64,000 nt of DNA from Bittarella massiliensis (ex Durand et al. 2017) (GCF_001486165.1 NZ_LN908975.1:62001-126000), one strand, 5' to 3'. Positions 1 to 8,339 are shown, numbered from the stretch's first letter. The notes: a model not told the origin generated them from the sequence alone. Numbers and translations are program-made.

Positions 1-121
1 CAGGGGGCACATGGGCCCGCGCACCTGCCGCCCCGCCAAGCCCCGCCGGTGCGATCGCCGGGCGCGCCATGGTACTTGGTCATGGGGCAGACAGCACTTT
101 CACATCTGCCTGGCCGCCCCC

Positions 122-152
122 GGTATAATGACCGCATTGCGGCTATTATACC
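122..152. promoter_or_regulatory. 31-bp imperfect palindrome with opposed TATAAT boxes
   Basis: Arms GGTATAAT (122-129) and ATTATACC (145-152) are exact inverted copies, with an inner CCGCA/TGCGG pair around position 137. Only the two bases between the outer and inner arms fail to pair. Each arm contains a -10-like TATAAT, and on the minus strand it is preceded by TGG (extended -10). It could be an operator/promoter for a gene that lies leftwards outside the window. Positions 1-121 show no gene that I can support. Confidence 0.4.
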
Positions 153-198
153 ATGGTTTCCAGCCGAGAAAAAGGCCTCTCCCCCTGTCTGCGGGCGC

Positions 199-232
199 AA
201 AAAGGGCGGCTGGCCAAACAGGCCGCCGCCCT
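199..232 (-). terminator. terminator after PfkB-like gene
   Basis: A GC-rich stem (203-215 with 221-232, loop of 5, one unpaired base) is followed on the minus strand by a T run (A run at 199-203). It sits 22 nt beyond the stop of the minus-strand kinase gene. Confidence 0.75.
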
Positions 233-253
233 CTCTCGGGTGCAAAAAAAGTT

Positions 254-1174
254 CTATTTGGCCCGCAGTTCGGCGCAGGTCTTTTCCGCCAGGGCCAGGG
301 CGTCGGCGGTCACCTCGGGGGTGAAGTGGGGATAGGGGCCGTACTGCAGCAGGTTGTACCCTGCGGCGATGTTGGCCATCACCGCCACCATCAGGTTGTC
401 ATACCCCTCAAAATAGGCGTACATGGCCGCCGCAGTGGAGCAGTTTCCGCAGCCGGTCTGGTCCACGAATTCGCCGATGTCGATGCTGGGGGCAAAGGCG
501 TACTCTCCCCCCGACACCATGTATGAGCCCTTGGAGCCCACCCGGTAGAAACAGGGCTTGCCGTACTCCAACAGCTTTTCGAGCACCGCCTCTTCGCTGT
601 CCACCCCGAAAAAGGCGAAGGACTCGGGCCGGTTCATGGTGTACATATCCACCTTGTCAATGATTTTCCAGGTCTTTTCCCGCACCTCTGGGTCCACCAG
701 GCATTTGGTGGGGGGCTCCCACAGGATCTGGCAACCGGTTGCCCGCACCTCGTCCACCCGCCGCCAGAAGGGCTCCTTCTCGTGGCTGTCGATGTACATG
801 GCCTTGGCCCCTTGGCAGACGGCCAGCACCTGGTCGGCATTGATCCAGGTGGCCTCGCGGTTGCGGGCCTCAAACTCCGGCCCGTAGATGGAGTACTCGT
901 AATAGGTGCCGTCCGGGTGGTACTTGACAATGTTGTAGTGGGTGTGTTCGAGCACCTTGCTCATCCCGTCCAGCTTCATGTTGTTGCGGGCCATCCACTC
1001 GCCGTAGTACTCCTCAAAATCGTCCCCCACGTTGGAGACGTAGAGCACGTCGTCGGTGTAGGTGCGCACCCCCTCCAGCGAGAAGATGGCGCCTCCCAGG
1101 TGGCAATCGCTCTTGGTGCCGTCGGCAAAGACCACGTCGTTGGTAATGGTCATTCCCGCCACAATGTATTTCAC
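254..1174 (-). CDS. PfkB-family (ribokinase-like) carbohydrate/nucleoside kinase
   Basis: This 306-residue protein has the ribokinase-fold layout: an N-terminal substrate region ending in a di-glycine segment (CHLGGAIF near residue 26) and the C-terminal ATP/anion-hole motif. The family would phosphorylate a sugar or nucleoside. The C-terminal motif reads DQTGCGNCSTA (about residue 238) instead of the usual DTxGAGDxF, so the catalytic-base Asp is Asn here. Some PfkB subfamilies are known with GAGN, so activity cannot be excluded. Two nucleoside hydrolases 1.7 kb away make ribose or a nucleoside a reasonable substrate guess, but this is inference. A strong GAGG-type RBS precedes the ATG. Confidence 0.8.
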   Translation of the reverse strand: MKYIVAGMTITNDVVFADGTKSDCHLGGAIFSLEGVRTYTDDVLYVSNVGDDFEEYYGEWMARNNMKLDGMSKVLEHTHYNIVKYHPDGTYYEYSIYGPEFEARNREATWINADQVLAVCQGAKAMYIDSHEKEPFWRRVDEVRATGCQILWEPPTKCLVDPEVREKTWKIIDKVDMYTMNRPESFAFFGVDSEEAVLEKLLEYGKPCFYRVGSKGSYMVSGGEYAFAPSIDIGEFVDQTGCGNCSTAAAMYAYFEGYDNLMVAVMANIAAGYNLLQYGPYPHFTPEVTADALALAEKTCAELRAK

Positions 1175-1212
1175 AGCCGCTCCTCCTTTGCAACAGGTTT
1201 TCGTACACCCCC

Positions 1213-1242
1213 ACTATACCAGCAGGGCCGCGGCCTTTTCAA
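1213..1242 (-). promoter_or_regulatory. promoter of the PfkB-like gene with inverted repeat
   Basis: On the minus strand TTGAAA (1242-1237) and TATAGT (1218-1213) are 18 bp apart, with TGG before the -10. A 10-bp inverted repeat GGGCCGCGGC / GCCGCGGCCC (1225-1234 / 1245-1254) spans the -35 and spacer, so it is either an operator or a hairpin. The rest of 1255-1665 shows no gene. It contains a 14-bp perfect palindrome ACGGATCGATCCGT at 1467-1480 of unknown role and a TACAAT at 1579-1584 that could be the -10 for the next gene. Confidence 0.5.
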
Positions 1243-1665
1243 GAGCCGCGGCCCACATTGTAGGGTTGCCGGAAATGAACCCCTATCTCTGGGTGTTTTG
1301 CACAAAGAGGGGGGGATTTCAAAGGGGAAGGAGATGAAAAAAGGGGGCTCATGCCCGAAGATGGCGGGTGCACGGAGCGCAGTTTGTGCGGTTGGCCCTG
1401 AAGATAAGTCGCTGGGTGAGGGGGCCAGTCTCCCCTTTGACAAAGGCCGCCGCTTTTTGGCGGCATACGGATCGATCCGTTATCTGTCTAAAAAAGGTAC
1501 CCCTCTCTTTTTCTAAAAAATCTCTCTATTCCCCCTCTTTTCTGGCAAAATCGCTGGCGCAAGCCCCCTCTTTTGCGGTACAATAAAAGCAAGAAAAAAC
1601 AGAAATTTTGCCGCCGCTGAGGGGGAGTTGCTCCCTTTCGGACAGCCGTCAGGAGGTGCAGAGCC

Positions 1666-2595
1666 GTGATCGTCAGCGCCAGCCGCCGCACCGATATCCC
1701 CTGCTATTACAGCCGCTGGTTCATCAACCGCATCAAGGCCGGTTCGGTCTGGGTGAGAAACCCCTTTCACCCCCGCCAGATCAGCGAGATCTCCCTCTCC
1801 CCCCAGGTGGTGGACGGGGTGGTGTTTTGGAGCAAAAATCCCGCTCCCCTTCTCCCCCTGCTGGGGCAGGTCCCCTATCCATTCTATTTTCAGTTCACCC
1901 TCACCCCCTACGGCAGGGATCTGGAACCCGGCCTCCCCGAAAAGCGGCAGCTCATCGACCTGTTTTGGCAGCTCTCCCGGGCCACCTCCCCCAAACAGGT
2001 AGTCTGGCGCTACGACCCCATCCTCATCAGCCCCACCTACACGGTGGAGTACCACCTGCGCTCCTTTGACGCCATGGCCCACCGGCTGGCCGGGGCTGCC
2101 GACAGCTGCGTCATCAGCTTTCTCGATTCCTATCAAAAGACCGGCCGCACCGGCCGCGACCTGGGACTGCGGGCCCCCAACCGGGCCGAGATCGAGCGGC
2201 TGGCCCCCGCCTTTTCGGAGACGGCCGCGGCCTGCGGCTTTGGCCTCGCCACCTGCTGCGAGAGTGTCGACCTCTCTTCCTGGGGCATCTCCCACGGCCG
2301 CTGTGTAGACGCGGGACGGCTGGCCGCCATCTCCGGCATCCCCCTGCGCCACCTGCCCGACCGGGGGCAGCGCCCCGGCTGCGGTTGCTGTGAGAGCGTG
2401 GATGTGGGCGTCTACGACAGCTGCCTGAACGGTTGCCGCTACTGTTACGCCGGCGGTGGCGGGCAGTCGGCCCTGCGCCGGCATGAGCGCTACGACGAGT
2501 ACAGCCCCCTGCTCTGCTCCTCCCTCTCCCCGGGCGACCAGGTCGCCAAGCGGGAGGCGGTTTCGCTGGTGGACGACCAGCTGCGGTTTTTCTGA
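1666..2595 (+). CDS. DUF1848 family protein (Fe-S, radical-SAM-like Cys motif)
   Basis: The protein is 309 residues, within the family range. It begins with the family signature IVSASRRTDIP and continues with the conserved FWSKNPAP segment (about residue 53) and a WRYDPI segment (about residue 113). The C-terminal quarter has a cysteine set CGCCESVD...DSCLNGCRYCYA (about residues 238-262), which resembles a radical-SAM CxxxCxxC cluster site. The biochemical function of DUF1848 is not established; Fe-S binding is inferred from the cysteines. The GTG start at 1666 is chosen because AGGAGG lies 9-14 nt upstream and the family N-terminus starts exactly there. It stands alone, followed by its own terminator. 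Confidence 0.88.
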   Translation: MIVSASRRTDIPCYYSRWFINRIKAGSVWVRNPFHPRQISEISLSPQVVDGVVFWSKNPAPLLPLLGQVPYPFYFQFTLTPYGRDLEPGLPEKRQLIDLFWQLSRATSPKQVVWRYDPILISPTYTVEYHLRSFDAMAHRLAGAADSCVISFLDSYQKTGRTGRDLGLRAPNRAEIERLAPAFSETAAACGFGLATCCESVDLSSWGISHGRCVDAGRLAAISGIPLRHLPDRGQRPGCGCCESVDVGVYDSCLNGCRYCYAGGGGQSALRRHERYDEYSPLLCSSLSPGDQVAKREAVSLVDDQLRFF

Positions 2596-2645
2596 TACCT
2601 GTGCCCGGGCATTTGGCGCGCCCTTTTTCTTTCTTCAAACAAACC

Positions 2646-2675
2646 AGGCCGGCCCATCGGGCCGGCCTTCTCTGT
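2646..2675 (+). terminator. terminator after DUF1848 gene
   Basis: A perfect 10-bp GC stem (2646-2655 / 2659-2668, loop ATC) is followed by TCTCTG, a weak T tract, about 50 nt beyond the DUF1848 stop codon. Confidence 0.6.
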
Positions 2676-2762
2676 ATTTCGTTCGCTTTTTCACAGTAAT
2701 AGGATAAAATTTCGCCCCTGGAAATTGTTCACATCTCACAGAAAAAGGGGGAAAACTTCTAT

Positions 2763-2791
2763 TTGCCAACCCCTCTGGGGTAGGGTACAAT
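2763..2791 (+). promoter_or_regulatory. sigma-A promoter of nucleoside hydrolase pair
   Basis: TTGCCA (2763-2768) and TACAAT (2786-2791) have a 17-bp spacer. The predicted transcript start near 2798 gives a leader of about 60 nt before the first nucleoside hydrolase. Confidence 0.6.
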
Positions 2792-2859
2792 GATTTTGTA
2801 ATATGCGGATTTATGTGCAAAACGCCGTATCAAAATAGAAGATGGAGGTATCCGAAGTC

Positions 2860-3810
2860 ATGGAAAACACCAAGAAAATCCCCATTATCATCGACTGTGA
2901 CCCCGGCATTGACGACGCCATTGCCATCATGCTGGCCCACTCCACCCAGAAATTCGACATCCTGGGCATCACCCCGGTGGCCGGCAACGTTGAGGCCAAA
3001 CACACCCGGCGCAACGCCCGCGATTTGTCCGAGTATCTGGGCATCAACTGCCCGGTGGCCTACGGGGCCGAGAAGCCCCTCCTCTCCTACGACATCTACC
3101 GCCCCGCCTCCGGCACTCACGGCGTCAACGGCCTGGGCCCGGTCACCCTGCCCCCGGCCAAAAACCCCGTCTACCCCAAGCCCGCCTGGGACTTTATCTA
3201 TGAAAAGGCAGTCGAGTGCGAGGGCGAACTGGTCATTGTCGCCACCGGCCCCCTGACCAACATCGCCATCGCCCTTCTCAAATACCCCGAGCTGCCCAAG
3301 ATGATCAAAGGCTTTTACATCATGGGTGGGTCCACCACCACCGGCAACGCCAACCCCACCGCCGAGTTCAACATCCTGGTGGATGTGCACGCCGCCGACA
3401 TCGTCTTTAAATCCGGCCTGCTGGTGAACATGGCCGGCCTCAACGTCACCCTCAAAACCGGCCTGCCCCTGGACTTTCTGGCCGAGCTCTCCCAGATGGA
3501 GAGCCGGGTCAGTGACGTGCTCGCCGGGCTGGTGGAGGGCTATAAGGACGTCAAGCCCGACCGCAACGGCAAACTCTCCAGTATCATCCACGACGCCATC
3601 CCCTTCCTGATGCTCATCGACCTCGACATGGTCACCTACAAGCCCTGCCACATCGACATGGAGTGCCAGAGCAAGATGGGCGGCTACGGCGCCACCCTGC
3701 CCAACTACGTCATCAGCGAAGAGGCCCCCCACAACTGCAACGACATCCAGGACGTGGATATGGAGAAGTACATGCAGCTGTGCGTGGACATGGTCAAATT
3801 CTACAAATAA
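2860..3810 (+). CDS. nucleoside hydrolase (inosine-uridine preferring family) 1
   Basis: This enzyme hydrolyses the N-glycosidic bond of ribonucleosides to ribose plus base. The N-terminal calcium-binding motif DCDPGIDDA (about residue 12 from the chosen start) is intact, as are the substrate-side segment VATGPLTNIA and a GGSTTTGNANPTAEFN segment typical of the fold. I choose the ATG at 2860 because GGAGG (2844-2848) lies 11 nt ahead of it. An upstream ATG at 2842 overlaps that RBS and would add six residues. The second hydrolase follows 18 nt downstream, so the two form an operon. Substrate preference of each copy cannot be read from sequence. Confidence 0.92.
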   Translation: MENTKKIPIIIDCDPGIDDAIAIMLAHSTQKFDILGITPVAGNVEAKHTRRNARDLSEYLGINCPVAYGAEKPLLSYDIYRPASGTHGVNGLGPVTLPPAKNPVYPKPAWDFIYEKAVECEGELVIVATGPLTNIAIALLKYPELPKMIKGFYIMGGSTTTGNANPTAEFNILVDVHAADIVFKSGLLVNMAGLNVTLKTGLPLDFLAELSQMESRVSDVLAGLVEGYKDVKPDRNGKLSSIIHDAIPFLMLIDLDMVTYKPCHIDMECQSKMGGYGATLPNYVISEEAPHNCNDIQDVDMEKYMQLCVDMVKFYK

Positions 3811-3828
3811 ACGGGAGGGAAAACGAAC

Positions 3829-4773
3829 ATGAGCAAGATTCCTGTCATCATTGATTGCGATCCGGGCCACGACGACTTTATCGCCCTGGCCCTGGCCCTG
3901 GCCAGCGACAAGCTGGACGTCAAGGGCATTGTCACCGTCGCCGGCAACCAGACGCTGGAGAAGGTCACCGTCAACGCCCTCAAGGCCGTTGAGCTGATGG
4001 GCCGCACCGACGTGCCGGTGGTCGCCGGCAGCGCCAAACCCATGCGCAAGGCCCATGTACCGGTGCCCCAGGTGCACGGCGAGTCGGGGCTCGACGGCCC
4101 CTCTCTCCCCGCCCCCACCACCCAGGTGCTGGACAAAAACTTCGTCGATTTCTACGCCGACATCCTGCGCGAGAGCAGCGAGAAGGTCACCATCCTCGCC
4201 GTCGGCCCCCTGACCAACATCGCCACCCTCTTCTACTGCCATCCCGAACTGGTGGAAAAGGTGGCCGCCATCAACGTCATGGGCGGGGCCAACCGCGCCG
4301 TCGACTTTAAGGACTACCCCTGCAAGGGGGCCGAGTTCAACATCTGGCAGGACGCTGAGAGCGCCCACTATGTCTTTGATTTAGACGTGCCGGTGACCAT
4401 GTTTGGCCTGGACATGACCTACCAGACCTGTGTCACCCCGGCCGAGTTTGAGCGCTTTGCCGCCGAGGGCGGCAAGGTGGGGAAGGTGGTCTCCGAGCTG
4501 TTGACCTTCTTCTACCGCTGCCAGGAGAAAAACGGCATGAAGGCCTGCCCCATCCACGACGCCTGCCCGGTGGCCTACACCATCGCCCCCAAGATGTTCC
4601 AGGTGGAGCACCGCGACATCACCGTCGAGTACGAGGGCGAACACACCTACGGCTTTACCTATGTGGACATGCGGATCTACAAGGAGCCCAGCAAGAAAAA
4701 CTACTGGTGTGTCTCCACCGACCGCGACGCCTTTGTCGAGATGCTCATCAAGGCCTGCAAGTCCTACGACTAG
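3829..4773 (+). CDS. nucleoside hydrolase (inosine-uridine preferring family) 2
   Basis: A 314-residue paralogue of the preceding gene. It keeps the DCDPGHDDF calcium site (about residue 9), VGPLTNIA (about residue 125) and the MGGANR plus AEFNIWQDAE region. It differs from copy 1 in the active-site flank (GHDDF versus GIDDA) and in the C-terminal substrate loop, which suggests different base or sugar preference (inference). The RBS is GGGAGG 8-10 nt before the ATG. A strong bidirectional terminator follows, so the operon is two genes. Confidence 0.92.
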   Translation: MSKIPVIIDCDPGHDDFIALALALASDKLDVKGIVTVAGNQTLEKVTVNALKAVELMGRTDVPVVAGSAKPMRKAHVPVPQVHGESGLDGPSLPAPTTQVLDKNFVDFYADILRESSEKVTILAVGPLTNIATLFYCHPELVEKVAAINVMGGANRAVDFKDYPCKGAEFNIWQDAESAHYVFDLDVPVTMFGLDMTYQTCVTPAEFERFAAEGGKVGKVVSELLTFFYRCQEKNGMKACPIHDACPVAYTIAPKMFQVEHRDITVEYEGEHTYGFTYVDMRIYKEPSKKNYWCVSTDRDAFVEMLIKACKSYD

Positions 4774-4805
4774 GCGGGGCGATCCGCTGCCTCTAAAAAG
4801 AAAAA

Positions 4806-4849
4806 AGAGAGCCGCCGGACGGAAGCCCGGCGGCTCTCTGCTGCTTTTT
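4806..4849. terminator. bidirectional terminator
   Basis: A 13-bp perfect stem (4806-4818 / 4827-4839) is flanked by an A run on the left and a T run on the right. It serves the nucleoside hydrolase operon (+) and the DsrE-like gene (-), whose stop codon is at 4855. Confidence 0.85.
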
Positions 4850-4854
4850 ATACA

Positions 4855-5205
4855 CTAGGGGCGAATGTAGGCGTACCCCTCGCCCTGTCTGCGGGTCAGC
4901 TCCAGAGCGGTCGCCAGCACCACCACCGCATAGGAGGGGATGTCCTTGACCCCCAGCCCCAGATGATTGAGGGTGTTTTGGCTGACCGCCACATTGACCC
5001 CTCGCTTCACCAGGTCCTGCAGGGCGGCCCGCACCGGTTCCCCTGTCTCGTCGTGCAGGTTCAGCGGGTTGACCGCCGGCCCGTTGACCATGAATTCAAT
5101 GACGATGTCGGTCTTGGTGTCCCTCCCGTAGTTGAGCATGTGAATGGCGTTTTTGATCGCCAGTTCCCACTTGGACGAGTCGCTCACATGAAAAATCGTG
5201 CGCAT
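4855..5205 (-). CDS. DsrE-family small protein
   Basis: The 116-residue protein has the DsrE/F-like alpha/beta layout: an N-terminal beta strand (TIFHVSDSSKW), a helix ending ...AIHMLNYG, a middle IVIEFMVNGPAV strand-loop typical of the fold, and a C-terminal strand ending in YAVVVLATA. Classical DsrE proteins carry a sulfur-transfer cysteine; none is visible here, so sulfur relay is not supported. The ATG at 5205 is chosen because AGGAGG lies 5-10 nt upstream, ahead of a competing upstream start at 5223. It is monocistronic. The role is unknown. Confidence 0.8.
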   Translation of the reverse strand: MRTIFHVSDSSKWELAIKNAIHMLNYGRDTKTDIVIEFMVNGPAVNPLNLHDETGEPVRAALQDLVKRGVNVAVSQNTLNHLGLGVKDIPSYAVVVLATALELTRRQGEGYAYIRP

Positions 5206-5320
5206 ACTTTCCTCCTGACCCAATCGGTGGATGGCTTCTATCTTTAAGATATATGAACAATATGTCTATATTTAATTTTAATAGTGAACAATATACAAAC
5301 ACTATTTTTGTTGTCTTGCT

Positions 5321-5501
5321 TTTCAACAGGGTTTTCCACAGATGTTGAAAACTGCCCTGTTGGGTATTTGGGGAAAGAGGAAAAAAGGCGAAAAAGCCCA
5401 TAAAAAAGCGTTTTGACAGCGCAGTGAGTCGAAAAAAGAGAGGCCGAGATGGGGGAGACAAAAAAGAAATCCACAGCAGCTATGTGGAAAAGGTTGAAAA
5501 C
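5321..5501. repeat. AT-rich spacer with DnaA-box-like repeats
   Basis: Within the gene-free stretch 5206-5864 I see TTTTCCACA at 5332-5340 (+) and 5483-5491 (-), AAATCCACA at 5467-5475, and TTTTCAAC-type words at 5320-5327 (+), 5344-5351 (-) and 5493-5500 (-). These resemble the TTATCCACA boxes bound by DnaA and are arranged in both orientations in A+T-rich DNA. No dnaA, dnaN or gyrase genes are nearby. Bases 5600-5864 show no further signal. Confidence 0.4.
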
Positions 5502-5549
5502 TTGGCATTCTTTGTCCAATTATCTGAAAAAATCGCCCGGCCTCCGCCA

Positions 5550-5585
5550 AAAAAGCCGTCTTCCGGTTGGAAGGCGGCTTTTTTT
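5550..5585 (+). terminator. orphan terminator-like hairpin
   Basis: Stem 5553-5564 / 5569-5580 with a GGTT loop and T7 at 5579-5585. It lies on the plus strand with no recognised gene upstream, and an A run on the left would also allow minus-strand use. Confidence 0.55.
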
Positions 5586-5864
5586 GATAGATTTGATACC
5601 CAAAATCCTCCGTTTTGTCAGAAGGGGGCAAATCGCCTTGGCATGGTCCCCCTAAAAGGGATGGCTTGAGGGCGCAAAAGAAAGGCGGTTTTTGGGTATA
5701 GGGGATGCGAAATGGCCTCTCAAATCGCCGATCTACCGGTGGCAGTGCGTGTGGTGCGGCCGCAAACCGTCGATGCCCTTTGAGGGGGAAGTCTGTATGA
5801 CGCTCTTTTCAGGCCGGTGGATACGGTCCGTTTTCTGGTGGCTTGATTTTGCGGGGCGGGCCCC

Positions 5865-6302
5865 TCATTGCGGTGGCAAAGGATCCCTCTCCGCATTTTT
5901 CTGAATTTTTTGCAGGATGGCGTACAGTTCCCGCCGCTCTTCTGCAGGGATGCCCGTCAGCGCAGAGCGCCAAAAAGCGGTCTTGCAGTCGCCCAGGGGG
6001 GAGGCCAGCGCCCTGCCCTGCGGGGTGAGGCAGAGGTGGACGAGGCGGCGGTTCTGCGGGTCCCGCACCCGCTGCAGGTAGCCGCGCCCCTCCAGAGAGT
6101 CCACCACGGCGGAGACGCGGGACTTTGCCATCTGCCGGGCGCCGGAAAAGGCCGACGCGGTGTCCGCCACCGGCTCCGCGGCGAGGAAGAGGAGCAGTTC
6201 GATTTCCGACTGCGAGAGCCCTGTCTCTTCCCGCAGGGCGGCAAAGTGCTGCCGGTAGTGGCGGCAGAGGGTCTGCCGAAAGGAGAGGTAATCAAACGCC
6301 AC
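5865..6302 (-). CDS. MarR-family transcriptional regulator
   Basis: A 145-residue winged-helix regulator. The N-terminal dimer helices are followed by the DNA-binding core (TGLSQSEIELLLFLAAEP, recognition helix around GARQMAKSRVSAVVDSL, residues about 54-70) and the wing RVRDPQNRRLVHLCLTPQG, which carries the MarR DxR(R) signature. It is the last gene of a TetR-MATE-MarR operon. Its start overlaps the end of the MATE gene by 11 bp, suggesting coupled translation, so efflux and its regulator are co-transcribed. Ligand unknown. Confidence 0.88.
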   Translation of the reverse strand: MAFDYLSFRQTLCRHYRQHFAALREETGLSQSEIELLLFLAAEPVADTASAFSGARQMAKSRVSAVVDSLEGRGYLQRVRDPQNRRLVHLCLTPQGRALASPLGDCKTAFWRSALTGIPAEERRELYAILQKIQKNAERDPLPPQ

Positions 6303-7695
6303 GGCGCTCCCCCTCCCCCTGCACGGCGGTCTGGGCGGCGGCCATCCGGCGGCTGGCGGTTTTTCGCAGGGGGCGGATGGAAAACAGGCAGACGGCGATG
6401 GTCAGCAGGTCGGCCGCGGGCTGGGACAGGTAGATGCCCACCACCCCCAGGACCTGGGGCAACAGCAGGATAAAGGGCAGGTAGAACAGCCCCTGGCGGA
6501 TGAGGGAGAGAAAGAGGCCGTACCGGGCGGCGCCGATGGTCTGGTAGGTGATCGTCATCATGTAGCACAGGCCGAAAGCGGGGTAGAGCGCCACCTGTGA
6601 AATCAGCAGGTTGGCCCCGTAGTGGATGACGGCGGCGTTGCCGTTGAAGAGGGAGATCAGCGGCCGCGCCAGAAGGATGAAGACCACTTCGACGAGCAGG
6701 GTCAGCAGGAGCGAGGAGCGCAGGGCAAAGCGCACCGAGGTGTGAAACCGGTCCTCGTCCCTGGCGCCAAAGGCGTAGGAGGCCACCGGTTGATACCCCT
6801 GCATAAAGCCCATGATCACATAGCAGCCGATCAGCACCAGCCGCTGCACCACCCCGTAGGCGGCGATGATCAGGTCTGCGTCGGGCAGCGACTTGGCGGC
6901 GATGTTGGTGAGGGAGGTGGCCAGGGCCAGACAGAGTTGAATGACCGCCGAGGGCACCCCGATGAGAGTCACCGTCCTGAGGAGGTTCCAAGAGGGATGG
7001 AAAAACGCGGGCTTGATTTTGACGGCAGAGCGACCGCTGGCAAAGAACCAGCCCAGAATGGCAAAGGTGACGAACTGCGAGACGGTGGTGGCCAGGGAGG
7101 CCCCGCCGACCCCCAGCCCCAGCCCCCAATCAAACATAAAGATGGGGTCGAGAACGACGTTGAGGGCCGCACCGACGATGACGGCGATGGAGGAGATCTT
7201 GACCGATGACTCCGCCCGCGCCACACAGTTCATGCTCTGGGCGGGAAGGTTGAAGAGGGCGGCGATAAACATCCAAAAGGCGTACTCTTTGGCCTGCGGC
7301 ATCACTGCGGCGGAGGCGCCGAAGGAGCGCAGCAGCGGCTCCATAAAGAGGAGGCCGCCGAGACAGAGAAGGGCGCCGATCCCCAGGGACAGCCCCACCA
7401 CCGTGGTCGCGGTGACGTTGGCCCCCCGGCTGTCTTTGGCCCCCAGTTGCCGGCCGACCAAGACCGCGGCGCCGGCGGCAAAGATATTTTCCACCGACAC
7501 CATGATCAGCAGCAGGGGCAGGGTGACCCCCACCGCCGCCAGGGCGAGGTCGGAGTGGAGCATGCCGATGTAGGCGGTGTCCACAATGTTGTAGACGGCC
7601 TTGGCCAACAGGGCCAGGGTGGCGGGGACGGCCAATTTGACAATGGCCTTTGAGGGGGCCATCTCCCCCAGAACGGATGGATTTGTCTCACGCAT
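6292..7695 (-). CDS. MATE-family multidrug/toxin efflux transporter
   Basis: The 467-residue integral membrane protein has the twelve-helix, two-bundle MATE layout. It starts with the conserved KAIVKLAVPATLALLAKAVYNIVDTAYIG segment in helix 1 and has GAAVLVGRQLGAKD in the first bundle, with a related pattern (VASYAFGARDEDRF) in the second. It likely exports cationic drugs or metabolites using a Na+ or H+ gradient. The ATG at 7695 is chosen because AGGAGG (7710-7705) precedes it. An upstream GTG at 7713 lies before that RBS. The start overlaps the TetR gene end by 8 bp. Confidence 0.9.
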   Translation of the reverse strand: MRETNPSVLGEMAPSKAIVKLAVPATLALLAKAVYNIVDTAYIGMLHSDLALAAVGVTLPLLLIMVSVENIFAAGAAVLVGRQLGAKDSRGANVTATTVVGLSLGIGALLCLGGLLFMEPLLRSFGASAAVMPQAKEYAFWMFIAALFNLPAQSMNCVARAESSVKISSIAVIVGAALNVVLDPIFMFDWGLGLGVGGASLATTVSQFVTFAILGWFFASGRSAVKIKPAFFHPSWNLLRTVTLIGVPSAVIQLCLALATSLTNIAAKSLPDADLIIAAYGVVQRLVLIGCYVIMGFMQGYQPVASYAFGARDEDRFHTSVRFALRSSLLLTLLVEVVFILLARPLISLFNGNAAVIHYGANLLISQVALYPAFGLCYMMTITYQTIGAARYGLFLSLIRQGLFYLPFILLLPQVLGVVGIYLSQPAADLLTIAVCLFSIRPLRKTASRRMAAAQTAVQGEGERRGV

Positions 7696-8320
7696 GGGTA
7701 TGCCCCTCCTCACCTGGCTCGATTACGCCGTACAAAAGGGTCAAGACGGCCCTCTGGCAGAACTGCTCCCTGGCCTGCAGGTCAAAGTCCGGCCCCCCGG
7801 ACATCTGAAAGCGGGCATTGATGAAGTCCTGGTAGAGGCGGAACGTCTCGATCACCTCGGACCGGCTCACCTCTCCCCGCAGGGTGACCTGGGAGAGGAG
7901 GGCGTCCAAAACTTCGATGTTGAAGCGGTCAAAATCCGACCGGGCCTCCTCGATGGCTGGACGCAGGTGCTCCGGCGGGGCGATCACCGCCTCGCAAAAG
8001 ATCCTTTGCTGTTCTGGATGTTCTTCAAAATAGGCCAGCCGGGCGGAAAAATACCGGTTGAGCTGCTGGGGGATGTCCCCCGTCGAGGGCTGGTAGCGGC
8101 CCTGCAAAAAGGCGGTCAGCCCGTCGAAACACGCCTGTATGCAGGCCAGGTAAAGGGCGTCTTTGTCCTGAAAATAGTGGTATAAAATGCCCTTGGAAAT
8201 CTCCCCCGCCGCACAGATGGCGTTGGTGGAACTGAGCCCGTACCCCTTCTCCGCGAACTCCCGCCGGGCGCTGTCCATGATTTTTTGCCGGCTGATGAGG
8301 TTCTTCTCTTCCCGTTTCAT
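7688..8320 (-). CDS. TetR/AcrR-family transcriptional regulator
   Basis: A 210-residue regulator. The N-terminal helix-turn-helix spans about residues 10-55 (IMDSARREFAEKGYGLSS, AICAAGEISKGILYHYFQDK), the classic TetR pattern ending in YHYF. The remainder is the ligand-binding and dimerisation helices. It is the first gene of the operon with the MATE pump and the MarR regulator and very probably represses this operon through the two palindromes at 8340-8351 and 8374-8385. The ATG at 8320 is supported by GGAGG five nt upstream. Confidence 0.92.
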   Translation of the reverse strand: MKREEKNLISRQKIMDSARREFAEKGYGLSSTNAICAAGEISKGILYHYFQDKDALYLACIQACFDGLTAFLQGRYQPSTGDIPQQLNRYFSARLAYFEEHPEQQRIFCEAVIAPPEHLRPAIEEARSDFDRFNIEVLDALLSQVTLRGEVSRSEVIETFRLYQDFINARFQMSGGPDFDLQAREQFCQRAVLTLLYGVIEPGEEGHTHA

Positions 8321-8339
8321 AGGCACCTCCAAAAAAATA

